From Faecalicatena_A orotica (GTDB lineage Bacteria; Bacillota; Clostridia; Lachnospirales; Lachnospiraceae), in the NCBI RefSeq assembly GCF_040545875.1, contig NZ_JBEPMR010000007.1: 64,000 nt of DNA. One strand, 5' to 3'. Position numbers and translations under genes: made by a program. The notes under the pieces were generated by a model. It was not told where the DNA came from. It did not search any database and was given only the letters and a program-made list of their open reading frames with translations. Below are positions 26,038 to 34,003 of this stretch, one piece after another (position 1 is the first letter of the stretch; every line of letters begins with the position of its first letter).

Positions 26038-26699
26038 GCTTTATCCTCCATCCTGTAACCGATACCGCGTATCGTAACGATAAGCTCTGTGCCGGACAGT
26101 TTCTTCCTCAGCCGTTTTACAGTGACTGTTAGTGTATTATCATTAACGAAATTGCCTTCCGCATCCCACAGTTTATCGAGTATCAGATTTCTCGGCAGAG
26201 TCCTGCCCTTATTCTCGAGCAGCACGCACAGAAGGCGGTATTCCAGAGCCGTCAGTTCCACCTCGTCCCCGTTTATGCTGACCTGCATCTTATCCTTATC
26301 GAGACAGATGTCCCCGCACGACAGCAGGTTCTGCTTTTCTTCCGGCACCCTTCTGAGTACGGCTTTCATCCTCGACTCCAGAACTTCAATATGGAACGGT
26401 TTCGTCACATAGTCGTCGGCCCCCATATCCAGCCCTTTCGTAATATCCCGGACATCATCCCGGACCGTCAGGAAAATGATCGGAGTCTTAAATCGTTCCT
26501 TTACCCATCTGCAGAAATCATAGCCGCTGCCATCCGGCAGATTGAGGTCGAGCAGGATAAGCTGAAACTCATCGGAAACAGCCTGTTTCCCCGCTTTAAC
26601 CGTGGAACAGGCTGTACACATATATCCTTTTCGTTTTAATGCTGCTGTAATGCCAAATGAAATTGTCTCATCATCTTCGATTAACAAAATTCTGATCAT
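26034..26699 (-). CDS. OmpR-family response regulator
   Basis: 221 residues. The receiver domain has the acidic DDDE region near residues 9-12 (LIEDDETISFG), the phospho-acceptor Asp in LLDLNLPDGSGYDF and the Lys in ADDYVTKPF. The C-terminal winged helix ends VKRLRKKLSGTELIVTIRGIGYRM. It is only 29 bp after the MATE gene, so it may also be transcribed from the marR promoter. It is the candidate binder of the repeat at 21335-21356. Confidence 0.93.
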   Translation of the reverse strand: MIRILLIEDDETISFGITAALKRKGYMCTACSTVKAGKQAVSDEFQLILLDLNLPDGSGYDFCRWVKERFKTPIIFLTVRDDVRDITKGLDMGADDYVTKPFHIEVLESRMKAVLRRVPEEKQNLLSCGDICLDKDKMQVSINGDEVELTALEYRLLCVLLENKGRTLPRNLILDKLWDAEGNFVNDNTLTVTVKRLRKKLSGTELIVTIRGIGYRMEDKA

Positions 26700-26728
26700 A
26701 TGCCCTCCGGATGATACTGACGGTTTTC

Positions 26729-28087
26729 CTATTCTTTCAGAAGTTTATTCGTTTTCCACTTCCCGCTCCTGATCCGCAGGAATGAGAAGATCGCACCGAT
26801 CCCCCATCCAATCGGTATTGACCACCAGATTGCACTGGAACCGATGAAGTGTGCCAGCAGGTACGCGATGATGACACGTGCAACCAGATTGGACATGGAA
26901 CTCAACATGAATGCCCCCATATCACCGGCTCCTCTTAACATTCCGTTTCCTACAAACATGAATCCCATCAGCACATAGAATACAGATACCGTTTTCATAT
27001 ATTTCATACCATATGCCATTGCACTTCCGGCTGAACCGGCATTCAGGAAAAGCCCCAGAAGGTTCGGTCCGAACAGGAAGATAACACCTGTAATAATAAC
27101 AGAAAAGATCAGGACCATCAAGAGGCTCGCCTTATAACCCTGTATCACCCTGTCCTCTTTTCCCGCCCCGATATTCTGGGCCGTATAACTGGACATGGCA
27201 TTGGAGAAGTTCATATTCGGCATCATTGCCAGTGTATCTATCTTTGTAGCCGCCGTATAGCCTGCCACGAATACCTTGCCGTAAGAATTCACCAGCCCCT
27301 GCATCAGCATCATGCTGATGGAAACGATGGACTGCTGGATCATGGAAGGCACACCGATTTTCGCAATCCTCTTCGCCGCAGCCCACTCAAAAAGCCCCGG
27401 TTTCTGATCTGCATATGCGGGTTCATTCTCCATCTTTCTGAGCCTCCTCATCAGCACGGTAAATGAAATGACCGCACACAGTCCCTGTGCAATCAGAGTC
27501 GCCCATGCAACGCCTGCAACCCCCATACCGAATTTAATAACAAAAAGTAGGTCCAGGCCGATGTTTGTCAGTGCAGATACCATCAAAAACTTCAGGGGTG
27601 TGTTGCTGTCCCCGAGTGCGTTATAAATACCGTTCAGTGTATTATATAGAAAAAGGAAGACTGCCCCGCCGAAATAAATTCTCAGATATGTCAGTGAGTC
27701 TGCCAGAATTTCCTGATTGGTCCCAAGAAGTTTCAGAAGCGGCAGTGAGATTATTTCTCCTGCTGCCATGATCACAAGTCCGATGACACCCAAAGCAATC
27801 AGCGCCGTGTAAATCGTCGTCTTCATCTCTTTGATCTGTCCCGCACCAAAAAGCTGGGAAATAACAACTGTACATCCCATTGACAGCCCTGCTGCTACCG
27901 CTACGGCCAAAAATACAACAGGGAAGGAAGAACCAACCGCCGCCAGCGCATCCTCACCGACAAATTTCCCGACCACCATCGAGTCGACCATATTATAAAG
28001 CTGCTGGAACAGGTTTCCCAGTACCATCGGCAGTGCAAAGAAAAACAGCAGCTTCAAGGGTCTGCCGTTCGTAAGATTTTTAACCAT
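26729..28087 (-). CDS. MATE-family efflux transporter
   Basis: Second MATE exporter of the window (452 residues). The start segment is TNGRPLKLLFFFALPMVLGNLFQQLYNMVDSMVVG-like, and GDSNTPLKFLMVSALTNIGLDLLF is typical. ATG 28087 with GGGGGA upstream is preferred; it overlaps the marR stop region by 8 bp. Its control by the coupled MarR protein is very likely. The substrate is unknown. Confidence 0.9.
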   Translation of the reverse strand: MVKNLTNGRPLKLLFFFALPMVLGNLFQQLYNMVDSMVVGKFVGEDALAAVGSSFPVVFLAVAVAAGLSMGCTVVISQLFGAGQIKEMKTTIYTALIALGVIGLVIMAAGEIISLPLLKLLGTNQEILADSLTYLRIYFGGAVFLFLYNTLNGIYNALGDSNTPLKFLMVSALTNIGLDLLFVIKFGMGVAGVAWATLIAQGLCAVISFTVLMRRLRKMENEPAYADQKPGLFEWAAAKRIAKIGVPSMIQQSIVSISMMLMQGLVNSYGKVFVAGYTAATKIDTLAMMPNMNFSNAMSSYTAQNIGAGKEDRVIQGYKASLLMVLIFSVIITGVIFLFGPNLLGLFLNAGSAGSAMAYGMKYMKTVSVFYVLMGFMFVGNGMLRGAGDMGAFMLSSMSNLVARVIIAYLLAHFIGSSAIWWSIPIGWGIGAIFSFLRIRSGKWKTNKLLKE

Positions 28088-28517
28088 TTTTCTTTCCCCC
28101 ATTTTCTTTTTTGTATTCCAGCACATTCTGGGAAATACGTTTTATGAATTCATGATTCTGTTCTCTTTCTTCATCTGTAAAGCCTTCATAGCAGATGTCG
28201 TCCCATGCCTCGTAGATCCTGCAGATAGTGCCGTATATCTCGTTCCCTCTTTCCGTCAGTGAAACAAGCTTCTGCCGCCGGTTCTTATCATTCGTAATCC
28301 GGCAGACAAGCCCCTTTTCCTCCAGCATATAGATCGTACGTGCAATCCTGCCCTTATCGATATCAAGGGCCTCTCCCAGTTCCTCCTGCCTGCAGCGGCG
28401 GTCTTTCAACAGACGGATCAGTCTTCCTTCCAATGGAATCAGCCCGAATGCTTCCAGTTCACTGCGGATATAGGCCAGCTCGCTGCGTCTGATGATGCTT
28501 ACATAATAGTTATTCAT
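28080..28517 (-). CDS. MarR-family transcriptional regulator
   Basis: 145-residue winged-helix regulator. The recognition segment is RRCRQEELGEALDIDKGRIARTIYMLEEKGLVCRI, followed by the wing DKNRRQKLVSLTERG. It heads the marR-MATE pair and has an elaborate palindromic operator just upstream. It probably represses itself and the exporter until a small ligand binds. Confidence 0.92.
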   Translation of the reverse strand: MNNYYVSIIRRSELAYIRSELEAFGLIPLEGRLIRLLKDRRCRQEELGEALDIDKGRIARTIYMLEEKGLVCRITNDKNRRQKLVSLTERGNEIYGTICRIYEAWDDICYEGFTDEEREQNHEFIKRISQNVLEYKKENGGKKNG

Positions 28518-28553
28518 ATGTACTCCTTACATGTGCCATCGTATTCGAGATTA

Positions 28554-28604
28554 GCATATAATAGTTATATAATACAACAGTTGTACAGTACAACTATTAT
28601 ATGC
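28554..28604. promoter_or_regulatory. Nested palindromic MarR operator
   Basis: Outer arms GCATATAATAGTT (28554-28566) and AACTATTATATGC (28592-28604) are perfect inverted copies. Inside are two overlapping palindromes, TACAAC-A-GTTGTA (28573-28585) and AGTTGTAC-A-GTACAACT (28579-28595). TATAAT-like boxes fall in the same stretch, so binding would block the marR promoter. Confidence 0.7.
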
Positions 28605-28817
28605 TTATGGTTACAGGATGTCAAGAAAAAAATAACTGCATTTTGGGATAAAATATGAAAAAAAGAAGTTGGTTACTATCGCACCTTTTCTGACGCGTGC
28701 AATTACGCATGAACTGAATTGAAATAGATGGCAGAGATTACAGAATCAGTTTATATCAGGCATTCTGTACAGATTCTGACGGTAATCTGCCAGCTGAAGG
28801 AAAAAAGGGACTTGCAG
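28605..28817. other. Intergenic stretch without a recognised gene
   Basis: Between the marR operator and the HMA-gene terminator no frame with a credible ribosome binding site and coding character is seen. A 12-codon frame at about 28655 (starting MKKRSW) has no support. Confidence 0.5.
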
Positions 28818-28852
28818 AAAAAAAGTACCACGGATAGACGCGGTACTTTTTT
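28818..28852 (-). terminator. Terminator of the HMA-domain gene
   Basis: AAAAAAGTACC / GGTACTTTTTT stem with a 12-nt loop. The stem overlaps the gene's stop codon and is followed by a T-run on the minus strand. Confidence 0.8.
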
Positions 28853-29207
28853 ATTCAATCTGAGCCGCAGTATAACCGGCTCTCTGTACAATCCGCTTCA
28901 GTTCCGCATCGTCTTTTTCCTGTTTCATCAAGATCGTGCCATATCCCGAAGAAGAATCCACCTTTGCCCACATTCCGTCAATCTTGTTAAATGCATTCTC
29001 AATCCTCCTCGCACAGTTGGGACATGTCATTCCTTCAATCCTGATTTTTTTGACGTAGGGATAATGATCCGCATTCTTATCCGCCGGTTTCACGCTCTTC
29101 TCTGTCTCTCCGCCGCCACAGCAGCCGCTGGACAGACGCTTTGTATAACTTCTGATACCGAATATGCAGATAACAATGATGACGATACATATAATCGCAG
29201 TTGACAT
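28851..29207 (-). CDS. Small membrane protein: FeoB-associated Cys-rich-like segment fused to an HMA domain
   Basis: 118 residues. A single N-terminal helix (AIICIVIIVICIFGI) is followed by a basic turn and a Cys/Gly cluster (SGCCGGG), as in FeoB-associated Cys-rich proteins. A heavy-metal-associated domain with the metal-binding GMTCPNC is at about residues 59-65. It likely binds a soft metal ion (Cu+ or Fe2+) at the cytoplasmic face. No P-type ATPase or feoB is in the window. A 16-bp palindrome lies 28 bp upstream. Confidence 0.8.
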   Translation of the reverse strand: MSTAIICIVIIVICIFGIRSYTKRLSSGCCGGGETEKSVKPADKNADHYPYVKKIRIEGMTCPNCARRIENAFNKIDGMWAKVDSSSGYGTILMKQEKDDAELKRIVQRAGYTAAQIE

Positions 29208-29234
29208 AATCTATCACTTTCCTCTCTGTATTTT

Positions 29235-29250
29235 GTTAGTTTTAACTAAC
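29235..29250. promoter_or_regulatory. 16-bp palindrome before the HMA-domain gene
   Basis: GTTAGTT-TT-AACTAAC, perfect 7-2-7. TTAG..CTAA-type palindromes are typical of DtxR/IdeR-like metal repressors, which would suit the metal-binding gene product; this assignment is inference. Confidence 0.5.
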
Positions 29251-29355
29251 TACATAATACTCCAAATGCGAAGAAAAAGGAAGCCCTAATTTTCTTTTTC
29301 TTCGACATGGAACCTGCTCCTTGAATTTCCTATTCAATTTTCCGTAATTTTGTGC

Positions 29356-29411
29356 TATAATAGTTAAATAAGCTACGTCTGACTACTTTGCCGCAGTTGT
29401 CAGGGTAGCTT
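29356..29411 (+). promoter_or_regulatory. Promoter and terminator-like leader hairpin of the CarD-like gene
   Basis: TATAAT near 29356 with TG one base before it forms an extended -10. The leader then folds as AAGCTAC (29370-29376) with GTAGCTT (29405-29411), with inner CTGAC/GTCAG pairs, followed by TTCCTTTTG. The hairpin ends 39 nt before the ATG and could attenuate transcription. Confidence 0.5.
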
Positions 29412-29450
29412 TTCCTTTTGTTAATCAGTTTCAGAAAGTAAGGGTGAAAA

Positions 29451-29936
29451 ATGTATCAAATCAATGAAATCGTAGTTTATGAGAATGGTGACCTGTATAC
29501 AATTAAAGATATCGGTGTTCCCGATTTTATCAAATCAGACCGAAAATATTATACACTGGAATCTTTAGAAAATTCCAAAAACGTAGTCTATGTAACTTTA
29601 GAGAATGAGGATAAACTCCGCACCGTGATTTCCCGTGAAACCGCTGCCAACTGCCTTGCAAAGCTACCCGAGATCGAAGGACAGTATAACCCGAATGCAA
29701 AGGAACGAGACAAGGAATATCTCGATGTGATCAAGAACGGCTGCTGCCTGACACGGCTCAAGATGTTCAAGGGAATCCTTCAGGAGAAAAACAGGCGTGT
29801 CGGAACCGGAAAGCACCTCTGTGTCAGCGATGACCGCTACCTGCAAAAAGTCGGGAAATTAATCGACTATGAATTTTCAGTTGCATTGAACGTACCGATA
29901 GACCAGCTGCACGGCTGGATTGAAGATGCATTATAA
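29451..29936 (+). CDS. CarD/CdnL-like transcriptional regulator
   Basis: 161 residues. The N-terminal Tudor-like RNA-polymerase-interaction domain (about 1-65) includes YQINEIVVYENGDLYTIKDIG and KYYTLESLENSKNVVYV. A helical C-terminal part includes RLKMFKGILQEKNRRVGTGKHLCVSDDRYL, comparable to the CdnL helical domain. Such proteins bind the RNA polymerase beta subunit and stabilise open complexes. It is monocistronic, with a structured leader. Confidence 0.75.
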   Translation: MYQINEIVVYENGDLYTIKDIGVPDFIKSDRKYYTLESLENSKNVVYVTLENEDKLRTVISRETAANCLAKLPEIEGQYNPNAKERDKEYLDVIKNGCCLTRLKMFKGILQEKNRRVGTGKHLCVSDDRYLQKVGKLIDYEFSVALNVPIDQLHGWIEDAL

Positions 29937-29997
29937 AAGATTAAAGACTTTAGCCCGTTGTCTGTGAAAATAAATTTTCAGAATTTTCAAAATTTTC

Positions 29998-30040
29998 TTG
30001 ACATTCATTTATTTGTATGGTAAAGTAACAACAGTTGTTA
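29998..30040 (+). promoter_or_regulatory. Cold-shock gene promoter with palindromic operator
   Basis: TTGACA (29998-30003), 17-bp spacer, TAAAGT (30021-30026), then the perfect 15-bp palindrome TAACAAC-A-GTTGTTA (30026-30040) over the probable start site. Confidence 0.65.
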
Positions 30041-30057
30041 ATTTGAATCGAAAACCG

Positions 30058-30099
30058 GAAGGGCAATGAATCTTATTAATTCATTGTCCTTCTTTTTTT
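30058..30099 (+). terminator. Intrinsic terminator in the cold-shock gene leader
   Basis: GAAGGGCAATGAAT pairs with ATTCATTGTCCTTC around a 7-nt loop and is followed by TTTTTTTG. It lies between the promoter and the ATG at 30138, so most transcripts should stop here unless the stem is opened. Confidence 0.75.
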
Positions 30100-30137
30100 G
30101 TTCGGTTAATACAAATATTAAAATGGAGGTACTGATT

Positions 30138-30350
30138 ATGAATAACGGTACAGTAAAATGGTTTAATGCACAGAAGGGATTTGGTTTCATCACAGACGAC
30201 AATTCAGGAAATGACGTTTTCGTTCATTTTTCAGCAATTGTGTCTAATGGATACAAAAGCCTTGAAGAAGGTCAGAAGGTAACATTTGATACAGAGACTG
30301 ACCCGAAAGACAGCAGAAAGCTGAAAGCGGCCAACGTTTGCGCTGCATAA
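30138..30350 (+). CDS. Cold-shock protein (CspA family)
   Basis: 70-residue single-strand nucleic-acid-binding OB fold: RNP1 in KGFGFIT, RNP2 in VFVHFSAI, start NGTVKWFNAQ. GGAGGT precedes the ATG; the longer upstream frame runs through the leader terminator and is rejected. CspA proteins melt RNA hairpins and can act as antiterminators, which fits the terminator in its own leader. Confidence 0.95.
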   Translation: MNNGTVKWFNAQKGFGFITDDNSGNDVFVHFSAIVSNGYKSLEEGQKVTFDTETDPKDSRKLKAANVCAA

Positions 30351-30456
30351 GAATTTTTCTATAGAACCAATAGTTCCAAACATATTTTATTCCGGTGTAC
30401 GATTATTATCATCCATTTGAATATTTGTATTTTGAACCATCACGTTTTATGAAATC

Positions 30457-30532
30457 AAAAAAGCACTGAAACACGGAACACGGGCGGGGGAATCATCCCC
30501 TGCCGCAGAAGTCCGGTGTATCAGTGCTTTTT
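30457..30532. terminator. Large bidirectional terminator
   Basis: AAAAAAGCACTGA pairs with TCAGTGCTTTTT. Inside, GGGG-AATCAT-CCCC forms a second stem. It ends both csp (plus) and the nucleoside operon (minus), reaching the last stop codon. Confidence 0.8.
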
Positions 30533-31331
30533 AAGTGTTCAGGATAAATTTTTCTATCATCTCTGCGATCCCGTCCTTTTCGTTGGATGCAGTGATATAT
30601 GCTGCTTTCTTTTTGACTTCTTCGGGTGCATTTCCCATCGCTACGCCAAGGCCTGCGTATTCTATCATGGACAGGTCGTTGAAACCGTCTCCGACTGCGA
30701 TCATTTCTTCTCTTCTTATGTGATACATCTCTCCTATTTTTGCCATTGCCGCCGCTTTCGACACTTTGCTGTTGAAAAACTCCAGAAACACGGGTTTGGA
30801 GGTACAGTACGTGACATTGTGAAAATCACATGCGGCCAGTTCATCCTGCCACTTAAGTAAGGACCCGGCATCATCGTACCACAGGATCTTTGTGATCCCC
30901 TGCTCTAAAAGTGCCTCCTCATCCTCAATCAGCTCCGGTTCCACCCCTGAGAGCTTCTTATAATCATGAATCCTGTCATTTAACACATTCCCATACAGCC
31001 GGTTCGCAGACCAGACGCACATCGTCGTCTCGAATTCCCTGCCCGCCTTCAGGATCTTCCGGGCATCTTCTTTTTCAAGTTCCTGCTGAAACAGGATCTT
31101 ACGGGTATCAGAAAGAACAATCATAGCCCCGTTATAAGTGATAAACGGAGCTTTCAGGTTCAATATAGGCTGATAGATTTCGACCCCCTGTATCGGGCGG
31201 CCTGTAGATACCGAGAAAAGAATCCCCTTCTCCGCCGCTTTTTTGACCGCCTCCAGTGTGCGCGGTGTGATTTTCCCGGACTGGTTCAGCAGTGTCCCGT
31301 CCATGTCCGCCGCAATAAACTTATACCCCAT
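30531..31331 (-). CDS. Cof-type HAD-superfamily phosphatase
   Basis: 266 residues: motif I FIAADMDGTLLNQSG, motif II in FSVSTGRPI, motif IV VGDGFNDLSMIEYAGLGVAMGNAPEEVK. It closes the nucleoside operon, 68 bp after add. By context it may dephosphorylate a pentose phosphate or nucleotide; the sequence does not fix the substrate. Confidence 0.9.
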   Translation of the reverse strand: MGYKFIAADMDGTLLNQSGKITPRTLEAVKKAAEKGILFSVSTGRPIQGVEIYQPILNLKAPFITYNGAMIVLSDTRKILFQQELEKEDARKILKAGREFETTMCVWSANRLYGNVLNDRIHDYKKLSGVEPELIEDEEALLEQGITKILWYDDAGSLLKWQDELAACDFHNVTYCTSKPVFLEFFNSKVSKAAAMAKIGEMYHIRREEMIAVGDGFNDLSMIEYAGLGVAMGNAPEEVKKKAAYITASNEKDGIAEMIEKFILNT

Positions 31332-31399
31332 CTTTGCTTCTCCCCTGATATGCCTGATTAAGTAGTTTAGTATTTCTAATTTATGTAGTCTTACGTCCC

Positions 31400-32353
31400 T
31401 TATTTTCGAAAAGCAGCCTCTTCTGCATATTTCATCAGCTGTTCCATATCACTATAAGTCAGCTTATAATATTTTTCAAGGAGTTTCAGCTCTTTTGTAA
31501 TCGTTGTATTGCTCACCGTCCGGTTGTCTGTATTGACTGTCACCGGTATCCCGGCCTCCAGAAATGAAAGGAACGGGTATTCTTCCATAGATTCCACCGC
31601 ATGGGTCTGCAGGTTGCTGGTCGGACACATTTCAAAACAAATCCGTTTTCCGGCACAGTATTCTCTCAGCTCCTTATCTTTCCCGGCCGCAATGCCGTGT
31701 CCGATACGTGACGCGCCGAGTTCCAGTGCATCCCGGATGCTTTTCGCACTGCCGCACTCTCCTGCATGTATCGTAAAAGGGATTCCAAGACGCTGCGCTG
31801 TCTCAAACATCTTCGCCTGCCCCGTCACCGGAAATGATGTCTCATCACCGGCTAAGTCAACTGCGCAGACACCGGCATCCATATATTCCCTTGCTGTCTT
31901 TACCAGCTCTACATTTTTCTCCACAGCCATATGCCGCATCCCGCAGAGAATCAGGCCGCAGTCCACATTGTAAGCCGCCTTCCCCTCTTCCATTCCTTCG
32001 ATGGCGCCCTCGATAATCTCCCTTGCAGAAAGCTGTTCATGGACGGACAAGAGCGGGGCGAAACGAATTTCCATATAAACAACGTTCTCCAGAGACGCAT
32101 CATGGAGTACTTCCCTGACTGCCGTACGGAAATTTTCTTTCGTAATCAGGCATGACAGCGGCAGGTCGAACTTCATCAGGTATTCCTTCAGACTACGGCA
32201 GTCCGGCTGCACCTGAAGGAGGCTTGAGAGGGCGGCATCATCCGGCAGGTCCCTTCCGGTCTCACATGCAAGTTTCCGGATGGTCACTGCACTGAGGGAG
32301 CCATCCAGATGGCAGTGCAGGTCGTATTTCTTTAAGTTTTCTATTGTATTCAT
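31400..32353 (-). CDS. add: Adenosine deaminase
   Basis: Zinc hydrolase converting adenosine and deoxyadenosine to inosine and deoxyinosine. It has 317 residues with zinc ligands in YDLHCHLDGSL, catalytic HAGECG, SRIGHGIAAG and the C-terminal NTDNRTVSNT. It starts 9 bp after deoB. Its products feed purine nucleoside phosphorylase (DeoD) encoded upstream. Confidence 0.94.
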   Translation of the reverse strand: MNTIENLKKYDLHCHLDGSLSAVTIRKLACETGRDLPDDAALSSLLQVQPDCRSLKEYLMKFDLPLSCLITKENFRTAVREVLHDASLENVVYMEIRFAPLLSVHEQLSAREIIEGAIEGMEEGKAAYNVDCGLILCGMRHMAVEKNVELVKTAREYMDAGVCAVDLAGDETSFPVTGQAKMFETAQRLGIPFTIHAGECGSAKSIRDALELGASRIGHGIAAGKDKELREYCAGKRICFEMCPTSNLQTHAVESMEEYPFLSFLEAGIPVTVNTDNRTVSNTTITKELKLLEKYYKLTYSDMEQLMKYAEEAAFRK

Positions 32354-32362
32354 GTAAACCCT

Positions 32363-33556
32363 CTACTTTAACTGATCCAGTATGGATGTCCCTATGGTTC
32401 CTTTAGGCATCTTCACGCCGAAATTGTCGGCAACGGTTGCCCCGATCGCAGCAAATGTATCTGTCTCCGGCAGTTCCCCGCTCCCCTCCATTGATTTGGA
32501 GTATGCAATAAATGGCACTTTTTCCCGTGTATGGTCGGTTCCCGTGTAAGTCGGGTCATTGCCGTGGTCTGCAGTAATGATGAGCATATCGTCTTCCTTC
32601 ATTTTGTCCAGAAGGATTCCCAGCTTTTCATCGAATTTCTCTATCTCACGGGCATATCCCTCCGGGTCCCGGCGATGTCCCCAGAGGGCGTCAAAATCCA
32701 CCAGGTTTACAAAGCACAGTCCGTTAAACGTTTCTTTTTCCGCGATCTCGATAGTCTGGTCCATCCCGTGCACAGAGCTTTTAGACTTCAACGCCCTGGT
32801 GATGCCTTCCCCTGCGAAAATATCATTGATCTTCCCGATGGAAATAACATCGAACCCGTGGTCCTCCAGCGCATTCAGGGCAGTCTCACCGAAGGGCTTC
32901 ACTGCATAGTCATGACGGTTGCTTGTTCTTTTGAACTCGCCTTTCTTCTTTCCGACATACGGCCTTGCAATCACGCGCCCTACCTTCCATTCGTCCCGCA
33001 TGGTCAGTTCTCTTGCGATCTCACAGCAACGGTACAGTTCTTTCAGGTCAAAGGTCTCCTCGTTTCCGCAGATCTGGAGCACGGAATCCGCTGACGTATA
33101 GACAATCATATGCCCGGTTGCAATCTCTTCCTCGGCCAGTTCCTCCAGAATCTCCGTCCCGCTGGCGCTCTTATTACCAATCACTTTATGTCCGGTCCTT
33201 TTCTCAAGTTCCTCTATCAATTCTTTCGGGAAACCTGTTTCCGTGAACGTTATAAAGGGTTTCTCTGTCTTTAAGCCCATGATCTCCCAGTGTCCGGTCA
33301 TGGTGTCTTTCCCCTTGCTGATCTCGTTCATTTTCGTATAGTATGCCAGCGGATGTTCTGCCGGGGGGATCTGCCGCATAGGATGCAGATTCCCGATCCC
33401 CAGTTTTTCAAGATTCGGGATGCGGAAGGTAGCCACACTCTGCGAAATATGCCCCAGAGTGTCGGCCCCTGCATCGCCATAGTCTGCGGCATCCTGAGCG
33501 GCACCGGCCCCAAGGGAATCTACAACAATTACAAAAATACGCTGATATTTACTCAT
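32363..33556 (-). CDS. deoB: Phosphopentomutase
   Basis: Interconverts ribose or deoxyribose 1-phosphate and 5-phosphate, joining phosphorolysis to DeoC and the pentose phosphate pathway. It has 397 residues of the alkaline-phosphatase superfamily. Metal-binding motifs are VVDSLGAGAAQDAADYGD, ADTLGHIS and ITADHGNDPTYTGTDHTRE. Confidence 0.96.
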   Translation of the reverse strand: MSKYQRIFVIVVDSLGAGAAQDAADYGDAGADTLGHISQSVATFRIPNLEKLGIGNLHPMRQIPPAEHPLAYYTKMNEISKGKDTMTGHWEIMGLKTEKPFITFTETGFPKELIEELEKRTGHKVIGNKSASGTEILEELAEEEIATGHMIVYTSADSVLQICGNEETFDLKELYRCCEIARELTMRDEWKVGRVIARPYVGKKKGEFKRTSNRHDYAVKPFGETALNALEDHGFDVISIGKINDIFAGEGITRALKSKSSVHGMDQTIEIAEKETFNGLCFVNLVDFDALWGHRRDPEGYAREIEKFDEKLGILLDKMKEDDMLIITADHGNDPTYTGTDHTREKVPFIAYSKSMEGSGELPETDTFAAIGATVADNFGVKMPKGTIGTSILDQLK

Positions 33557-33589
33557 AGTTAACCTCTTTTCTGTAATCTTTCCATTTCT

Positions 33590-34003
33590 TTACGCCAGAG
33601 CATCCGGCCCGAACCCCATCGGGAGCATTTCCCGAAGCGTATGGATCTCATAATGCGCTGTGTCCGTGGCGAGAATAATCCGGAATTCCTCTGGCCTGCA
33701 GAATTCCATCATCACCTGCCTGCACACGCCGCAGGGAGGGGTCAGTTCTGTCAGAACGCCGTTTTTGCCTCCCACGATGCAGATCGCCTCGAATTCTTTC
33801 ACCCCTTCGCTCACCGCCTTGAAAAAAGCGGTGCGCTCGGCACAGTTGCACGGTGTATATGCCGCATTTTCTATGTTACAGCCCTGATATACGTTCCCGT
33901 TTTTTGCCAGCAGCGCTGCGCCCACCTTAAAACCAGAATACGGTGTGTACGCATATCCCATCGCGTCTATTGCCTGTTCAATCAATTCTTTAACCGGCAG
34001 CAT
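33590..34003 (-). CDS. cdd: Cytidine deaminase
   Basis: Zinc enzyme converting cytidine or deoxycytidine to the uridine form. It has 137 residues with CNIENAAYTPCNCAERTAFF (catalytic Glu and first zinc Cys) and PPCGVCRQVMMEFC. ATG 34003 is preferred to GTG 34012 because AAGGAG is correctly spaced for it. It overlaps the end of deoC by 14 bp. Confidence 0.95.
   Translation of the reverse strand: MLPVKELIEQAIDAMGYAYTPYSGFKVGAALLAKNGNVYQGCNIENAAYTPCNCAERTAFFKAVSEGVKEFEAICIVGGKNGVLTELTPPCGVCRQVMMEFCRPEEFRIILATDTAHYEIHTLREMLPMGFGPDALA

Noticed and set aside
29269..29304. GAAGAAAAAG / CTTTTTCTTC inverted repeat as a terminator
   Set aside because: The stem is A/T-rich, has mismatches, lies upstream of both flanking genes and lacks a T-run in a useful place; left unassigned.
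32531..33562. Several plus-strand frames opposite deoB
   Set aside because: Shadows of the phosphopentomutase gene; composition follows the complementary strand.
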